Positions 5,455 to 5,508 of a stretch of DNA of 5,508 bases are shown here, piece by piece (position 1 is the stretch's first letter; each line of letters opens with the position of its first letter). This stretch comes from Gemmatimonadota bacterium (GTDB lineage Bacteria > Gemmatimonadota > Gemmatimonadetes > Gemmatimonadales > GWC2-71-9). Under the pieces are notes generated by a model. It was not told the DNA's origin. It was given only the letters and a program-made list of their open reading frames with translations, and did no database searches. Both the position numbers and the translations under genes were made by a program. The DNA is taken from the NCBI GenBank assembly GCA_027294815.1, contig JAPULP010000258.1, positions 1 through 5,508 of the forward strand, given 5' to 3'.

Positions 5455-5508
5455 AAATCTTCCACCGGTCCACGACGTCCGTTCCTCGCACGACGTAACA
5501 CTCGTCGA

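Larger units (their letters stand above)
5204..5508. other. Intergenic region upstream of holB, no gene recognised
   Basis: About 305 bases to the right edge hold no convincing gene. The first 85 bases or so are clearly richer in A and T than the rest of the window, as expected for a promoter region. On the plus strand TTGACT (5225-5230) and GATAAG (5249-5254), 18 bases apart, form a weak sigma-70-like pair pointing rightwards. On the minus strand TTGTCA (5268-5263) resembles a -35 box for holB, but no matching -10 box sits at the right distance. The second part is a GC-rich tract with purine- and pyrimidine-biased runs, a heptamer repeat and inverted repeats. The only longer reading frame (GTG at 5280, 72 codons) runs through these repeats and looks non-coding. 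No tRNA-like fold was seen. Confidence 0.6.

Noticed and set aside
5280..5498. 72-codon reading frame on the plus strand at the right end
   Set aside because: It runs through the heptamer and inverted repeats, has no ribosome site and its product resembles no protein I know.

Overview
The window looks like ordinary chromosomal DNA from a GC-rich Gram-negative-type bacterium. The lipoprotein signal and the two periplasmic lytic transglycosylases point to a cell with a murein layer that it remodels. The style of the proteins (a MltD with LysM repeats, a delta' with a long insert, and small conserved-looking hypotheticals) is what I would expect from Gemmatimonadota or a relative. That placement is an impression from memory and is not demonstrated here.

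Plus strand, 1-2926: the window opens inside the 3' end of a DUF2064/TIGR04282-type glycosyltransferase gene. Three small genes without a recognised function follow (81, 87 and 137 aa), the first two only 8 bases apart. The block ends with a complete mltD-type gene: a lipoprotein lytic transglycosylase with a GH23 catalytic domain, one degenerate LysM-like segment and two clear C-terminal LysM repeats.

Minus strand, 5203-2949: a compact, probably co-transcribed set of three genes. In order of transcription they are a DNA polymerase III delta' (holB-like) gene, moaC (molybdenum cofactor biosynthesis), which overlaps it by an ATGA, and a membrane-anchored SLT-domain lytic transglycosylase 30 bases further on. 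This last gene converges on mltD with only 22 bases between the stop codons, so two different murein lytic transglycosylases meet tail to tail.

Right end, 5204-5508: no convincing gene. An AT-richer stretch next to the holB start, probably the promoter region, contains a 6-bp inverted repeat. It is followed by a GC-rich part with a heptamer tandem repeat and a G/C-rich inverted repeat whose loop contains a perfect palindrome.

I found no mobile element, CRISPR array, tRNA or rRNA, and no clear new multi-gene system. The points most worth a second look are the internal duplication in the 137-aa protein, the loss of three of the four expected zinc-ligand cysteines in delta', and the structured intergenic DNA at the right end.
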